64,000 nt of DNA from Acidobacteriota bacterium (GCA_002747255.1 PDUC01000052.1:1-64000), one strand, 5' to 3'. Counted from the stretch's first letter, positions 34,515 to 44,385 are shown. Notes: generated by a model not told the origin, from the sequence alone. Program-made: numbers and translations.

Positions 34515-36533
34515 CTACCTGTATTCGGATCTTGGGAGCAGAGCGGCTTCGGGAAGCTGAACACAGTGATAAGGACAGACAGACGCGTTTTTCCCCGCCT
34601 TGTTCGCGTCGGTGTACAGCCACTGTTGAAACTCATCGAAGTAATCGGTTTGGTTGTAGTTCTTTAGAATGCGCAAGAGATCCTGTGTGGTAAACGGAGA
34701 GAACCGGTAATTTCCCCAGGTGTAACTTAAAAAGGCAATGAGCGCTTCACGGCCGCCCATGGTGCGGCTGAGGTGTTCAAACATCTCACCGCCTTCATAA
34801 TAGGCTCTGGTGTCAAAACCCACATCGATGGGAGAGCGGCCGCTGACGATATTGCTGGAGTAAAAATCAACAATGGGATCAAAGGCTCCGGGTCCTTCTT
34901 CATACCAAACACAAATCGCTTCGTCCCACCATGAGTCCCGGTAAGTGTCGGCAATGGTGCTGCAAGCGTAGTACATGTGAAAAATCTCGTGCTGCAATGC
35001 CCAGTTAGAGGTGATACTTCCTCCGAAGTACTCCATGCCGCCGCCACCGGATGTGATAAAGAGTGACAGGCCCCGAGGCATGGGGAACGGACCTAAATCC
35101 TCTTCCAGTTGTGGCAACCAGTTTTCCAGGATATTAAAGGCTTCCTGGGTTAGTTGAACATGGTTCAGGGAAGTCATGATGTTGACTGGTATTCCGTTCA
35201 CGATTCTGCTTTCAAGGTCAAAGGTATCTTGAGCACCTAAAAAGAACATCACGGTGTAGGACGCAATGGGTCGTTCGGTATCCAGCGTCCATGACTGGCC
35301 ATTGGTGGCATTTTGTTCTTCAACCAGGCCTGAGCCGATGAAGTGGTAAGGCTGATTGTCGTGTACGTTAAAGGTGAGTCGGTGACGAGCCAATTCGCTC
35401 GGGCGATTGATGGTTGGCCAGAAGGTCTCGTTACCCACACCGTAAATATCGTTTACATCGGTGTAGAAGGCCACTAAACCAGCTTGATCGTTCTTTTCAT
35501 ACGTCATCACAAGTTCGTGCTTTTTCCAGGGACTTAACTCCCTTTGGAATTCAAGGCCTGGCTGTGAGCTGCCGTCAAAGTAGATGAGTTGAACATCGTT
35601 CTGATTTTGATCATCGAGGCTTTCGCCGTTTAAACGAATGGACTCGATGCGATTGCGCAGGTGTTCGCTCAGGTGGACGAGAGCTTTTGTTTGACCGGGC
35701 AGCATGTAGAAGCTCAAGACCGCACGACCCTCCATGAGACCGCTGTTTGGATGGAAGTCCAATGTGGCCTCAATCTCCTGGATATCGATTCGAAAGGTGT
35801 CATTGAGAAGCTGTTTTTCAGCACTTTGAGAAAAGGCTGGAGAGACCTTGGCGGGAACGGCGACAATTTGTCGGTTTTGATCGGAAAACGACAGCGCAAA
35901 GCCCGTGAGAGGCTGTTCACTTTCCACTTCCAGAAAGACATGCGTCGGGATGGGGTCATTGAACAGGTCGTCCAGCATGGCTACCAGTTTTCCATGGCCG
36001 GCCAGTTCACGGTAAACAGTTTGAACGGTAATGCCTTCAAAAGACTTTAAGGTCAGTTTCAGGCCGGAGGTTTGGGTGGTACTGTTGACAAACGCGAAGC
36101 CGCTGACCCATTTGGCGTTGTTTTCCAGCAGGGGCAGAACCAGGTAATTGGAGGTTTCCTCGATTAATGGCAGGGAAGAACTTCCGCCAGTGCTGCTGTA
36201 AGTGAACTTCATGAGCCCGGAGATGGTGGGCTCATCGGTTCGGATTGAAAGCGAGCCCGTTTCCGCTGTCAGGCCTGGACACAAGTCTTCGATGGAACCC
36301 TGCACACCACCCATCGCGGGCAGGGAAAGTGACCAGGTACCGTTGACGTCACCTTCAGCATCGTAAGCTGTAATTTCGGCCGCTCTTGATTCTCCACTTG
36401 AGTTTGTCAGGGCGAACTCCGTGGTCCAGTTTCCGCCTTTGGTTGTAAAGTGTGGTAAGTGAAGGGTTTTTAGTTCACGGCTAAAGGATAAAATAGATCC
36501 AAAAAGGCAAAAAGCACATAGAAATTGTTTCAT
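34515..36533 (-). CDS. Secreted M1-like metallopeptidase
   Basis: The start has GGAG five bases upstream and a signal peptide (MKQFLCAFCLFGSILSFS). Residues 20-210 form beta-rich modules seen in exported proteins. The segment at about 240-450 resembles the M1 N-terminal saddle. The gluzincin site is complete: HEIFH at 515-519 and, after exactly 18 residues, Glu538 in WWDEAI. Upstream GGGGMEYFGG corresponds to the GxMEN exopeptidase motif, with Tyr in place of Asn, so aminopeptidase specificity may be altered. The 672-residue protein lacks the ERAP-like helical C-terminal domain. It follows tsaB by 25 bases. Confidence 0.8.
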   Translation of the reverse strand: MKQFLCAFCLFGSILSFSRELKTLHLPHFTTKGGNWTTEFALTNSSGESRAAEITAYDAEGDVNGTWSLSLPAMGGVQGSIEDLCPGLTAETGSLSIRTDEPTISGLMKFTYSSTGGSSSLPLIEETSNYLVLPLLENNAKWVSGFAFVNSTTQTSGLKLTLKSFEGITVQTVYRELAGHGKLVAMLDDLFNDPIPTHVFLEVESEQPLTGFALSFSDQNRQIVAVPAKVSPAFSQSAEKQLLNDTFRIDIQEIEATLDFHPNSGLMEGRAVLSFYMLPGQTKALVHLSEHLRNRIESIRLNGESLDDQNQNDVQLIYFDGSSQPGLEFQRELSPWKKHELVMTYEKNDQAGLVAFYTDVNDIYGVGNETFWPTINRPSELARHRLTFNVHDNQPYHFIGSGLVEEQNATNGQSWTLDTERPIASYTVMFFLGAQDTFDLESRIVNGIPVNIMTSLNHVQLTQEAFNILENWLPQLEEDLGPFPMPRGLSLFITSGGGGMEYFGGSITSNWALQHEIFHMYYACSTIADTYRDSWWDEAICVWYEEGPGAFDPIVDFYSSNIVSGRSPIDVGFDTRAYYEGGEMFEHLSRTMGGREALIAFLSYTWGNYRFSPFTTQDLLRILKNYNQTDYFDEFQQWLYTDANKAGKNASVCPYHCVQLPEAALLPRSEYR

Positions 36534-36558
36534 AGCTTCTCCAAAATGAGTGTGTTAC

Positions 36559-37164
36559 TTATTGTTTGTTCAGTAACCTCTGTATTAAAGGTATTCCAAC
36601 CGTGGCATCGGGAGGACGCACATAAAGAGGTACGGGTTGTTCAGTGGGCTGGATTTCTTTTTTTTGAATTAACTCGTAAAAGTGATGACATAAATCCGGT
36701 AATTCGCTGACGGCACGGGGAAGATCCTGGCCTTTTCCGTACCAGCCAGAGGAAAACAGCTGGTTACCGGCTTCTGATGCCGTTTTTGTCCGCGTTAATT
36801 GAACAGGCAGATGGGGTGCTTGTTGGGTGTAGCAGGAACCTCTCATGGCGGGGAAGGCGATGCCTTTAACTTTTTGGCCCTTCAAAAGGTGCCACGCCAA
36901 TTCAAACTTCGATAGTGCGTAAAGAGGAATACCCTTTGCCGATCTCAAGCCAAGCGCCATGGAAAGGCCAATTCTAATTCCGGTGAAGGAGCCAGGCCCC
37001 GTCATGACGCCTACTTTGTCAATACTTTCAAGCCGGGACAGGCGATCCAGGTGACGACCCAGAATTTCAGCGTGTTTTCCTTTAGTCCAGGATAACTTCT
37101 CTTTGTTTGAATGAACAGCTAATAGTTGACCTTCTCTGCCCGTAACATCGATAACGACAATCAT
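36559..37164 (-). CDS. tsaB: tRNA threonylcarbamoyladenosine biosynthesis protein TsaB
   Basis: The 201-residue protein has the ASKHA-type start VVIDVTGREGQLLAV and the TsaB hallmark MTGPGSFTGIRIGLSMALGL at about residues 54-73. It lacks the zinc-binding His pair of TsaD. TsaB forms a complex with TsaD and TsaE and helps make t6A37 in tRNAs reading ANN codons. The ATG overlaps the upstream coiled-coil gene by four bases (ATGA), and the M1-like gene follows. Confidence 0.92.
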   Translation of the reverse strand: MIVVIDVTGREGQLLAVHSNKEKLSWTKGKHAEILGRHLDRLSRLESIDKVGVMTGPGSFTGIRIGLSMALGLRSAKGIPLYALSKFELAWHLLKGQKVKGIAFPAMRGSCYTQQAPHLPVQLTRTKTASEAGNQLFSSGWYGKGQDLPRAVSELPDLCHHFYELIQKKEIQPTEQPVPLYVRPPDATVGIPLIQRLLNKQ

Positions 37165-39797
37165 GGACTGGCCTTGGGTTTTTCTTCGATTAACAGATAG
37201 ACGTATTCACCTAAGGTATCGACTTCCATTCTCTTAATCCTCATGGTGGGAAACGCCGTGCTCTTGATCTTCCTGAACGCTCCATCCACTTCTTCAACAA
37301 GGGTGAGCGCAGTGGGTTTATCCGAGCGGATGAGGTACTTGTTGGAAAGCGGTATATTCCTTATGGAATACATATAGGGAACCAAAGTCGATGAACCTGC
37401 CAGGACTGGCGGGGTAGATTCCAGGTCAATTGATATGAGTTTGTTGCCAGACACTTTCCCTGAGTAATCTGTCAGGTCAAGCAAGGTCATATTTCTGGTA
37501 TTTCGGGACAGTGTCATAAGGTGAGGATCGGAGTGCAGGACGGGGTTACTTTGCAATGAAACAGACATTCGGCTATTGATATAAACGCTGTTTTTCTGGT
37601 CAATAACTCCCTGGTGGATATGGAATGACATCAGCATTCCCTGGTATTGATCAAGGGCATACAGCATTTGGGCAGGGCTATCAAATACAAGTGAAGTGAG
37701 CTCTACTTTTCCATTGAAGCCTATTGGGAAGTCGATAAGTTGTTTTAAAATAGGGGTTCCAGAGTCCAGACTATAGGTAATGAGTGCGTGTGCGCTTTGT
37801 CTTGGCTTGCCTTTAGAAGATACGCTCAAGAACAGGGTATGGGTCAGCTTGTCCCAGGCTGAGCTGTAAATATCGTCAATGTGCTTGGGTAACTCCGTTA
37901 ATATAACAGGAGCCGGCGTGGTTTCACCTGCTTCACCTGCTGGAGGAAGACGTTGAATGTCCAACAAACCAAAGCGTGTTTTTTTATCCCCGCCAAATAA
38001 AACAGCGTGGTTGCCTTGTGGACTTTTTTGCATGAAAAGAGGCAAGAAATTACTGGGCAAAGTTAGTGTGTGTGTTTGCGAAAGCTGATCATCCTTATCC
38101 GAGAACACAACCACTTCTGATTTGCCGCGGTCCAGAACCCAGAGTTGGTGATCTTTTGCCAAGTAGAACAGGTCGGAAAGGTCTTTTCCATATGGAGTGG
38201 TTTGCATGGGTTTCAGGGTGTTGTCGGCCGTGTTTAATTTGATTATGGATTGAGACCCGGGATTGGACTGTGAAGGAATAAAATTGTCGTCTTTTATCTT
38301 GTCTGCATTTTTAACTGACAGAGCCTGGCTGACTCTTAGCACGGCATCCAAAGGGGATTTCCAGTCTCTGGATAAAGAGGCGGGTCCTGTAGCGAAGAGG
38401 TCCTGATCCTGGAAGTAAAGTTGATACCCAGCGGGAATTTGATTTAGTTTTCTCGCTTTTTCCAAATACTGAATTCGAAGGTCGAGGTCTTTCACCGGTC
38501 CAGTTAAATTGTGCAGAGACCACTCAAACGAATGAGGCCAAAGTTCAAGGTGTAATTGGTTAAATCCCTCTTCAAGGGGGTATGAGCCATCAAAAGGTTC
38601 AATTGGAGCGTGAAAAAAGAGCTCCAGCTCTTGCTGCAGGGGTTCTTCCAGTTCAAATTGAGATATCTCTTTCGGGAAGAACAAAAATTGAGTCGGGTTA
38701 AGGAGATACCAAACCCAATTGTCTTTTGTAAAGGCTTCAACGGCCATATTATTCTTGTGTCGAACCCAGTTTTCTCTTAAAAAACCATGTTCCAATTGAT
38801 GTTTTGGGGTAGATAGTTCAATGGCCAGAAAGTGAAGATCGCCATTGGGAAAAGAGGAGACCAGTACCTTTTTTATGTTTGAAAAGGAAGGTGAATCAAG
38901 TTGGAGAAGCGAGATGCCCTCTACCTGAGGCAGAATCTCTCTAGCTTTTACCTTGAGTGATTCCGGTGCGTGGTTCCAGTCAAAAAGAAAGCGCATCTCC
39001 TTTTTAAGAAGTGGCTGGTTCTCAACCAACCGGGTAAATGAAACATGTTTGACAGAAAACTCATTTTTAAGAACGAAGAAAACCGCAAAAACCAGCAGAG
39101 CGGCAGCGGAAACCCAAAGCCACTTTAACGATTTCTTTTCATTGGGGATTTGATCCAGACTTTTAATGGGTTTTGATTGCGCGCAGAGTTCCTGTAGTTC
39201 CAGTTCAATTAACTTGTAATGGCCGAACTTGGTGGCGAAATGCGATGATTTTTTATTTTTTGAGTAGTAATCATAAGCAAGGTCGCGCAGTCTTCCACTG
39301 CGGGTTTCGTTCAGGTGATCCAGGCTGTTGGTGGTGTCATCCATATCGTTCTGAATTCGCCTGAGCTCTCTGTCGATCTTTTCAAGACGTTCATCCAATT
39401 CTTGCTTTAAGAGCAGAAACTTGTTCTTTTTTTCGCCTATTGCCTGCTTCAGCTGGCTCTGTTCCTCGAGTTCAGAGTGCGATATTTCCTGTTTGGCTTT
39501 CAGCTCGTCATAAGCTTGAATCAAGGGATTGAGGGTTTCTCTTTCTTTTTTTAGCAGATCCTTTCTTTTATTCTCAAGGGTGGAGCTTTCGGATCTTTTT
39601 TGCTCAAGCTCATGCGCGATCGTGCTTTGGTATCTTTCTCCTTCGGCTATCATTCTGTCAGTTCTCTGAAGGTCTCTGGGAAGAGACTCGTATTCTTCGG
39701 GAAGAGTTTTACTTTTTAAAATTTCAAGACCAATTTCAACGAGAAGATGTTCTCTCTTTTTTAACAATTCCTTTTTTCTAACCAGACAATCGCTCAA
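37161..39797 (-). CDS. Large coiled-coil membrane protein with beta-propeller-like C-terminus
   Basis: I chose the TTG at 39797, with GGAG and a six-base spacer; the upstream in-frame extension to 39926 lacks such a signal and is AT-rich promoter-like DNA. The 878-residue product starts with about 170 residues of charged coiled coil (RKKELLKKREHLLVEIG, EQKRSESSTLENKRK). It then has one membrane helix (LKWLWVSAAALLVFAVFFVL) and a long periplasmic part. The last 350 residues contain repeated strands such as FYLAKDHQLWVLDRGKSEVVVFSD, suggestive of a propeller. I do not recognise the family. It overlaps tsaB by four bases. Confidence 0.6.
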   Translation of the reverse strand: MSDCLVRKKELLKKREHLLVEIGLEILKSKTLPEEYESLPRDLQRTDRMIAEGERYQSTIAHELEQKRSESSTLENKRKDLLKKERETLNPLIQAYDELKAKQEISHSELEEQSQLKQAIGEKKNKFLLLKQELDERLEKIDRELRRIQNDMDDTTNSLDHLNETRSGRLRDLAYDYYSKNKKSSHFATKFGHYKLIELELQELCAQSKPIKSLDQIPNEKKSLKWLWVSAAALLVFAVFFVLKNEFSVKHVSFTRLVENQPLLKKEMRFLFDWNHAPESLKVKAREILPQVEGISLLQLDSPSFSNIKKVLVSSFPNGDLHFLAIELSTPKHQLEHGFLRENWVRHKNNMAVEAFTKDNWVWYLLNPTQFLFFPKEISQFELEEPLQQELELFFHAPIEPFDGSYPLEEGFNQLHLELWPHSFEWSLHNLTGPVKDLDLRIQYLEKARKLNQIPAGYQLYFQDQDLFATGPASLSRDWKSPLDAVLRVSQALSVKNADKIKDDNFIPSQSNPGSQSIIKLNTADNTLKPMQTTPYGKDLSDLFYLAKDHQLWVLDRGKSEVVVFSDKDDQLSQTHTLTLPSNFLPLFMQKSPQGNHAVLFGGDKKTRFGLLDIQRLPPAGEAGETTPAPVILTELPKHIDDIYSSAWDKLTHTLFLSVSSKGKPRQSAHALITYSLDSGTPILKQLIDFPIGFNGKVELTSLVFDSPAQMLYALDQYQGMLMSFHIHQGVIDQKNSVYINSRMSVSLQSNPVLHSDPHLMTLSRNTRNMTLLDLTDYSGKVSGNKLISIDLESTPPVLAGSSTLVPYMYSIRNIPLSNKYLIRSDKPTALTLVEEVDGAFRKIKSTAFPTMRIKRMEVDTLGEYVYLLIEEKPKASP

Positions 39798-40194
39798 TGT
39801 GTACTCCAGAAAGGACAAGATAAAAAAATACTTTTTTTCACCTGAACTATAGCAAATTTTTTTAGAAAGGGCGATAATGAAGAAGGGGATTCTCGCTGAG
39901 ACTAGAGTCTTGTTATCTAAACCCACGCAGTGGAAGGGTTCGGGCTACTTGTTAATGCAAAACATGTGGTTTTTCTGAATAGCGCCCTGTGTATAAAGCA
40001 ACCAGTTTTAGTTTTTTTACACACCTTCCTGTTTCAGGCAGTTACCCTGTTAAAAGTAACTGACGGAACTTGGGGTCCATGGGATCAAGGTAGTTTTCTT
40101 AGGCCGATGAATGCCCTGGCAGGGTGAAGAGAATAAATTGAACTAGTTTTATAGAGTTAACTTTACCTTGAAAAAATAAACACTGGAGGCTGAT
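39798..40194. other. Divergent intergenic region before mdh
   Basis: About 400 bases separate the minus-strand coiled-coil gene from mdh. They must hold promoters for both, and a TATAGT near 39850 on the minus strand could be a -10. I see no coding frame with a ribosome site and no convincing RNA element. Confidence 0.4.
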
Positions 40195-41175
40195 ATGCCC
40201 AAATCAATTAAAGTCGCTGTAACGGGAGCCGGAGGCCAAATCGGTTACAGTCTTGTTTTTAGAATAGCTTCAGGCGAGTTGTTTGGACCTGATACGAAAG
40301 TAGATTTAAGTTTATTGGAAATTCCCCAGGCTGTGGCCTCGTTAGACGGGTTGGCCATGGAGCTGAATGACTGTGCCTTCCCGACGCTGGGTAAAATAGA
40401 TTGTTACGATGATCCGAATGCTGCGTTTGATGGAGCTAACTGGGTATTGATGGTAGGCTCCAAGCCTCGAGGACCGGGAATGGAAAGGGGCGACCTGATT
40501 CGCGAAAACGGCCCTATTTTTACAGGACAAGGTCAGGCCATGATTAAATCGGCTGATGATGTTCGCGGTGTTGTGGTCGGGAATCCATGCAATACGAACT
40601 GCCTGATTGCCGCGGCCAATGCCAAAGGCGTTCCCGCCAATCGCTTCTCGGCCATGACTCGGCTGGATGAGAATCGCGCGCGAAACCAACTGGCCATTAA
40701 AGCGGGTGTCGATATAACCACTGTGACGAATATGACCATATGGGGAAACCACTCCGCGACCCAGTATCCTGATTTCTACAATGCAAAGATCAATGGAAAG
40801 CCTGTAGTCGACGTCATCGATGATCTGGAGTGGCTTAAAGGTGAATTTATTACAACGGTCCAAAAGAGAGGTGCCGCCATCATCAAGGCCAGGGGCAAGT
40901 CTTCGGCCGCTTCGGCTGGAAACGGCTTGCTGGATCACGTCAAGTCATTTATTACTCCTTCAAAGGATGGTGAGTGGTACAGTGCCGCTGTTCCTTCCGA
41001 TGGATCCTACGGTGTGCCCGAAGGTCTGATTTTCTCATTCCCCTGTCGCACTCTGGAGGACGGATCCTATGAAATTGTTCAAGGGTTGGAACACGGATCA
41101 TTTGGACAGGAAAAAATGGCTCTTACAATCAAAGAACTGGAAAACGAAAAAGAAGTCATTAAAAATCTCCTTTAA
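40195..41175 (+). CDS. mdh: Malate dehydrogenase
   Basis: The 326-residue enzyme has the Rossmann start [26 protein letters not shown], which marks the cytosolic/bacterial malate dehydrogenase group without the lactate-type loop. The substrate Arg in [33 protein letters not shown] with catalytic Asp and Arg, and [12 protein letters not shown] with catalytic His are all present. It interconverts malate and oxaloacetate with NAD in the TCA cycle. TGGAGG precedes the ATG, and a strong terminator follows. Confidence 0.97.
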   Translation: MPKSIKVAVTGAGGQIGYSLVFRIASGELFGPDTKVDLSLLEIPQAVASLDGLAMELNDCAFPTLGKIDCYDDPNAAFDGANWVLMVGSKPRGPGMERGDLIRENGPIFTGQGQAMIKSADDVRGVVVGNPCNTNCLIAAANAKGVPANRFSAMTRLDENRARNQLAIKAGVDITTVTNMTIWGNHSATQYPDFYNAKINGKPVVDVIDDLEWLKGEFITTVQKRGAAIIKARGKSSAASAGNGLLDHVKSFITPSKDGEWYSAAVPSDGSYGVPEGLIFSFPCRTLEDGSYEIVQGLEHGSFGQEKMALTIKELENEKEVIKNLL

Positions 41176-41192
41176 AACACCGATAGAGCTGT

Positions 41193-41231
41193 GAAAAAAA
41201 ACAGGCCGCTGGTTGCGGCCTGTTTTTTTTT
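41193..41231 (+). terminator. Intrinsic terminator after mdh
   Basis: aacaggccgc (41200-41209) pairs with gcggcctgtt (41215-41224) over a five-base loop. A run of Ts follows on the plus strand and a run of As precedes, so it can also act for the minus-strand operon ending at 41319. Confidence 0.92.
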
Positions 41232-41318
41232 GTAACTTGAAGGTAGATAACGAAACACCAGTAATGTAGTTCGTTATAACACCAGGAAACCCTTGCTTTG
41301 CAGGATCATCTTGTAGAA

Positions 41319-41930
41319 TTACAGTTCTTGTAAACGTGTTTTGAAGCCCTCTTGAATATGGTTTAACAACAGCAGAGATGTTTCCTTTTTAGATAACAAA
41401 CCCACCGTGATATCAGCTCCTATGGACGACAAGGGACACGTAAATACCGAAATCCAATGCTCACCTTTTTTGTAGGCTAGTATTTCTATGGGGATTTTTT
41501 CGCCAAAACGAGAGAGGTTGTGTATACCATTCGTGATATTGGAAATCATTTCATCGGGATTGATATCCGGTTTTTCTGCCGTTTCGGCAATAATAAGTCC
41601 CTGGTCATCACAAATAAATGCCCAGCGTGACTGACTTTCATCCTTTGCCCACTCCAGCAGAAAATTCCAGGCTTGTTCGCGGTGCATGTTTTTCCCGTCA
41701 AAATGAATTTCTGGTACCTCAGGTAACTCCTGTGAATGAACCTCGACAGGGATTTCTTGAGTATCTCCTTCGGCAGGTGTGGAGAAATCGGAAGAGGAAA
41801 AGTAAGATTGCGATTGCGTGTACTTACCAGAAAAAGTGTAATTTGATTTCACAAAACGGTGATGTAATTTCTTGGCTAACGAAATGGCTTCTGAAAGGTC
41901 AAAGGAGCCGTCGTACGACTTGTTCTTCAC
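41319..41930 (-). CDS. Roadblock/LC7-domain protein with disordered N-terminus
   Basis: I chose GTG at 41930 because GGAGG lies six bases upstream; the longer frame runs through the parA gene in another frame and is not credible. The 203-residue protein starts with a polar, probably flexible region (SQSYFSSSDFSTPAEGDTQ). The last about 115 residues form a Roadblock-like domain (SRWAFICDDQGLIIAE, IGADITVGLLSKKETSLLLLNHI). Roadblock proteins regulate small GTPases or partner ATPases. It overlaps parA by 32 bases and is the last gene of the signalling operon. Confidence 0.72.
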   Translation of the reverse strand: MKNKSYDGSFDLSEAISLAKKLHHRFVKSNYTFSGKYTQSQSYFSSSDFSTPAEGDTQEIPVEVHSQELPEVPEIHFDGKNMHREQAWNFLLEWAKDESQSRWAFICDDQGLIIAETAEKPDINPDEMISNITNGIHNLSRFGEKIPIEILAYKKGEHWISVFTCPLSSIGADITVGLLSKKETSLLLLNHIQEGFKTRLQEL

Positions 41931-42702
41931 TGTCTTCCTCCGGTTTAATAAGATTGAGTATTTCTTCAGCCAGGGCTCTGAACCTTCTGGCTTCTGGATG
42001 TTTAGCTGATCCCATAAAACTGAGTGGAACACCCAGTTCACTGGCTTTATGGAAGATATCGGCTCGAGGAATGGTTGTATCAAGAACAAGCGGGAAATCC
42101 TTCCAAACTTCACCAGCAACTTTATACGATGTATCGGTTTCACGTTCAAACATGGTTAACAAGAGACCTAAGAATTGGAGTTCCTTGTTTTCATTTGTTT
42201 GGACGTAATCAAGAACCTGGAGAATCTGGTTGACCGACCTGAGATTGAGCATGTCCACCTTAAAGGGAACAAGAACATGAGAGCCGGCTTTCATAGCAGC
42301 TCGAGTAATCATACCCAGGCCTGCAGGTGTATCGATGACAATAATATCGAAATGTGAATCCACAGCTGCAAAAAGTTTAGTAAGTACTTGGTTCTGAAAC
42401 AGTTTCTTCTCGTAAACAGGCACATTTTTCATGGCTAAACGTCCTTTTGGCAAGAGCGTTAGTCCGTTGAGATTGGTTTTAAGCAAGGCATCCTTAATTT
42501 TAATACGCCCTGAGAGCAGTTCCATTAATCCTGGATACTCCATGGACCCTTTTGCAAGAGACAGCGTAATGGCACCCTGAGGGTCTGTATCCACCAATAA
42601 GGTTCTCAGGCCCAGTTCAGCAAACGCTACGCTGAGGTTCATACTGACCGTTGTTTTCCCTACGCCACCTTTCTGACTGGCAACTACGAGCTTTAAATTC
42701 AC
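41899..42702 (-). CDS. ParA/MinD-family ATPase
   Basis: The 267-residue protein has the deviant Walker A motif KGGVGKTT at residues 11-18, VDTDPQG at about 38 and VIDTPAG (Walker B) at about 127, as in Soj/ParA. It probably dimerises on ATP and binds DNA or the membrane. There is no parB, and the genes around it are a response regulator and Roadblock proteins. It is therefore more likely an orphan ParA that positions a signalling or motility complex than a chromosome partition factor. It overlaps the response regulator gene by four bases. Confidence 0.85.
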   Translation of the reverse strand: MNLKLVVASQKGGVGKTTVSMNLSVAFAELGLRTLLVDTDPQGAITLSLAKGSMEYPGLMELLSGRIKIKDALLKTNLNGLTLLPKGRLAMKNVPVYEKKLFQNQVLTKLFAAVDSHFDIIVIDTPAGLGMITRAAMKAGSHVLVPFKVDMLNLRSVNQILQVLDYVQTNENKELQFLGLLLTMFERETDTSYKVAGEVWKDFPLVLDTTIPRADIFHKASELGVPLSFMGSAKHPEARRFRALAEEILNLIKPEEDSEEQVVRRLL

Positions 42703-43610
42703 AATTCCTCCTCGGGCTTTATGCCCATTTCCTTTAAGCGCGATATGTTGATGTTGACTGTTTTGTTGTTGGGTACGAGTTTTTGGGCTTTTAAAAAAAG
42801 AGTCAAAGCGGGAGCATACTTCTTTTTCAACAGGGAAGTTACCGCTTCATCAAGGAGTTCATCAAATTCAGCTTCTTTTCGAAGGTTACTTAAGAAACTG
42901 CTCTGGTTTGGAATGGTCTGCAAAAATACCTCTTCTTCAGAAACAGCACGTAGAACGATGTGTTCAGCTCTGCCGGATAAGTTTTGTTCGCCCAAATTAT
43001 GATTTGAGAGTTTCTCACAGTAAATGTATCCGCCGTCTCTGTATATTTCAGAGCGCACAATCAATCTTCTAAGCGCATCTTCTCCTGTGCCCTTTGCGTC
43101 CGTCGCGGACCAGAGTTCACCGTTCTTTATGATGACGACACCGTGATTTTCCCACAAAATTTTCACACTGTGCTTACCTTGAGTAGCCAACTGCAGATAG
43201 TCTGAAAGAACAAAAGGGGAAGTGGCCTCTTCCTGGTAGAGCTTGTCTTTGATATTTTCCCATAAATCTTGAAGAGAAAGAGGCTTACCCATAACAGTTA
43301 CCTGAGAGGAGTGCGGGATCTGACCCTTGTATTCGTCAAGAAACCCCGTAATGAAAATGACGGGTACCCTTTTTTCCTGAGTATTGATGACAGACATTAT
43401 TTGAATGCCGAGACCATCCGGAAGTTCAATGTCCGAGATGATAATATCGGGATCAAATTGAGAAACCAAATCAACACCTTGTTTCAGCGTTTTGCTCCCT
43501 TCTGCTGAAACTTCACTGTACTGCTTAAAGAAATTTAACAATAAGTTCAGGGTAATCTTGTCATCTTCGATGATTAGAATTTTCTTTTTTTCGCTTTTTT
43601 CTTCCTGCAT
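42699..43610 (-). CDS. Response regulator: REC plus PATAN (DUF4388)-like domain
   Basis: The ATG at 43610 begins MQEEKSEKKKILIIEDDKIT; a 21-codon extension overlaps the next gene without a ribosome site. The receiver domain has acidic Asp16/Asp17, phospho-acceptor Asp60 in ISDIELPDG, FITG and the Lys in VMGKPLS. It is followed by a PATAN/DUF4388-type segment (LQLATQGKHSVKILWENHGVVIIKNGELWSA). Residues about 250-300 look like a TPR-type helical pair (LLKKKYAPALTLFLKAQKLVPNNK). There is no DNA-binding domain, so output is probably by protein contact, perhaps with the ParA-like neighbour. The partner histidine kinase is not in the window. Confidence 0.8.
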   Translation of the reverse strand: MQEEKSEKKKILIIEDDKITLNLLLNFFKQYSEVSAEGSKTLKQGVDLVSQFDPDIIISDIELPDGLGIQIMSVINTQEKRVPVIFITGFLDEYKGQIPHSSQVTVMGKPLSLQDLWENIKDKLYQEEATSPFVLSDYLQLATQGKHSVKILWENHGVVIIKNGELWSATDAKGTGEDALRRLIVRSEIYRDGGYIYCEKLSNHNLGEQNLSGRAEHIVLRAVSEEEVFLQTIPNQSSFLSNLRKEAEFDELLDEAVTSLLKKKYAPALTLFLKAQKLVPNNKTVNINISRLKEMGIKPEEEL

Positions 43611-43624
43611 GTTGCCTGCCGTGT

Positions 43625-44377
43625 TTATTTTTCGGGTACTTTGAAAACGGGGCCAATAAGGTCCGTTCCACATTGTAGTTCTTCACACCATTTAATGAAA
43701 CGTTGACACAGCTCTGCTCCTTTAAACGCAGCGCCATGTTGAGGAACGATCATTTCAATATCCAGAGTTTTGACCATGTTGACCCAGGCTTTCATGGCCG
43801 CGTTACTTGCCATGTATCTTTCGTGGAAACCCTGCATGTATTCCAGATGTGTGTCAAAATTCGATACAAAACTGTAATCTGCTCCAATAGAGGCACCTAA
43901 ATCACCTGAATAGAGAATCTTGGAAGTGGGATCGTAGACTTGAAAGTTCCCGGCGGAATGCAGAAAATGAGCGGGTAGCAAGACAAGATCACATCCGTTT
44001 AAATCCTGAACCATTCCTTCATCGGGAATGGGCAGTAGCCGGTGTTCAACAAATTTTTCAATTCCAAAGTGCGGGACAAAGCGAATCCACAGAGCCGAGC
44101 AAAGTGCCTCGGCATCCGTTGTAATGAGCCATCCGTTAATAGAGGCAACAATATCGGGATCTTGATGGGAGAGAAAGACATAAGCTAAGTTGGGGATTTT
44201 TATGAGATTTTCTACCTGCAAGATGGTTTTGTTATAGGCTTTATGTCCACCTGGGTCCAGCAGAAAGGCTTTTCCCTTGTGTACAATCATGTGTTGATTG
44301 GCCTGAACAGCCAGACCATGACCAAAATCATCTAACCAAATATTTTGATGATCTTCTTTATCAAATAATAATTCCAT
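43625..44377 (-). CDS. MBL-fold diiron protein, ODP-like
   Basis: The 250-residue protein has the metallo-beta-lactamase fold with metal residues His71, Asp73 and Asp75 in SHQDPD, His140 in FLHSAGN, Asp159 in YSGDLG and His214 in PQHGAA. HQDPD in place of HxHxDH is the mark of flavodiiron-related ODP proteins, which bind oxygen at a diiron site and can feed a chemoreceptor-type signalling array. No flavodoxin or rubredoxin domain is attached. It stands between a Roadblock protein and a response regulator. A role as an oxygen or redox sensor is inferred from family and context. Confidence 0.78.
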   Translation of the reverse strand: MELLFDKEDHQNIWLDDFGHGLAVQANQHMIVHKGKAFLLDPGGHKAYNKTILQVENLIKIPNLAYVFLSHQDPDIVASINGWLITTDAEALCSALWIRFVPHFGIEKFVEHRLLPIPDEGMVQDLNGCDLVLLPAHFLHSAGNFQVYDPTSKILYSGDLGASIGADYSFVSNFDTHLEYMQGFHERYMASNAAMKAWVNMVKTLDIEMIVPQHGAAFKGAELCQRFIKWCEELQCGTDLIGPVFKVPEK

Positions 44378-44385
44378 GATTTTCC

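Noticed and set aside
40342-40938. 198-codon minus frame inside mdh
   Set aside because: mdh is clearly coding on the plus strand with all active-site motifs; the antisense frame shows no domain.
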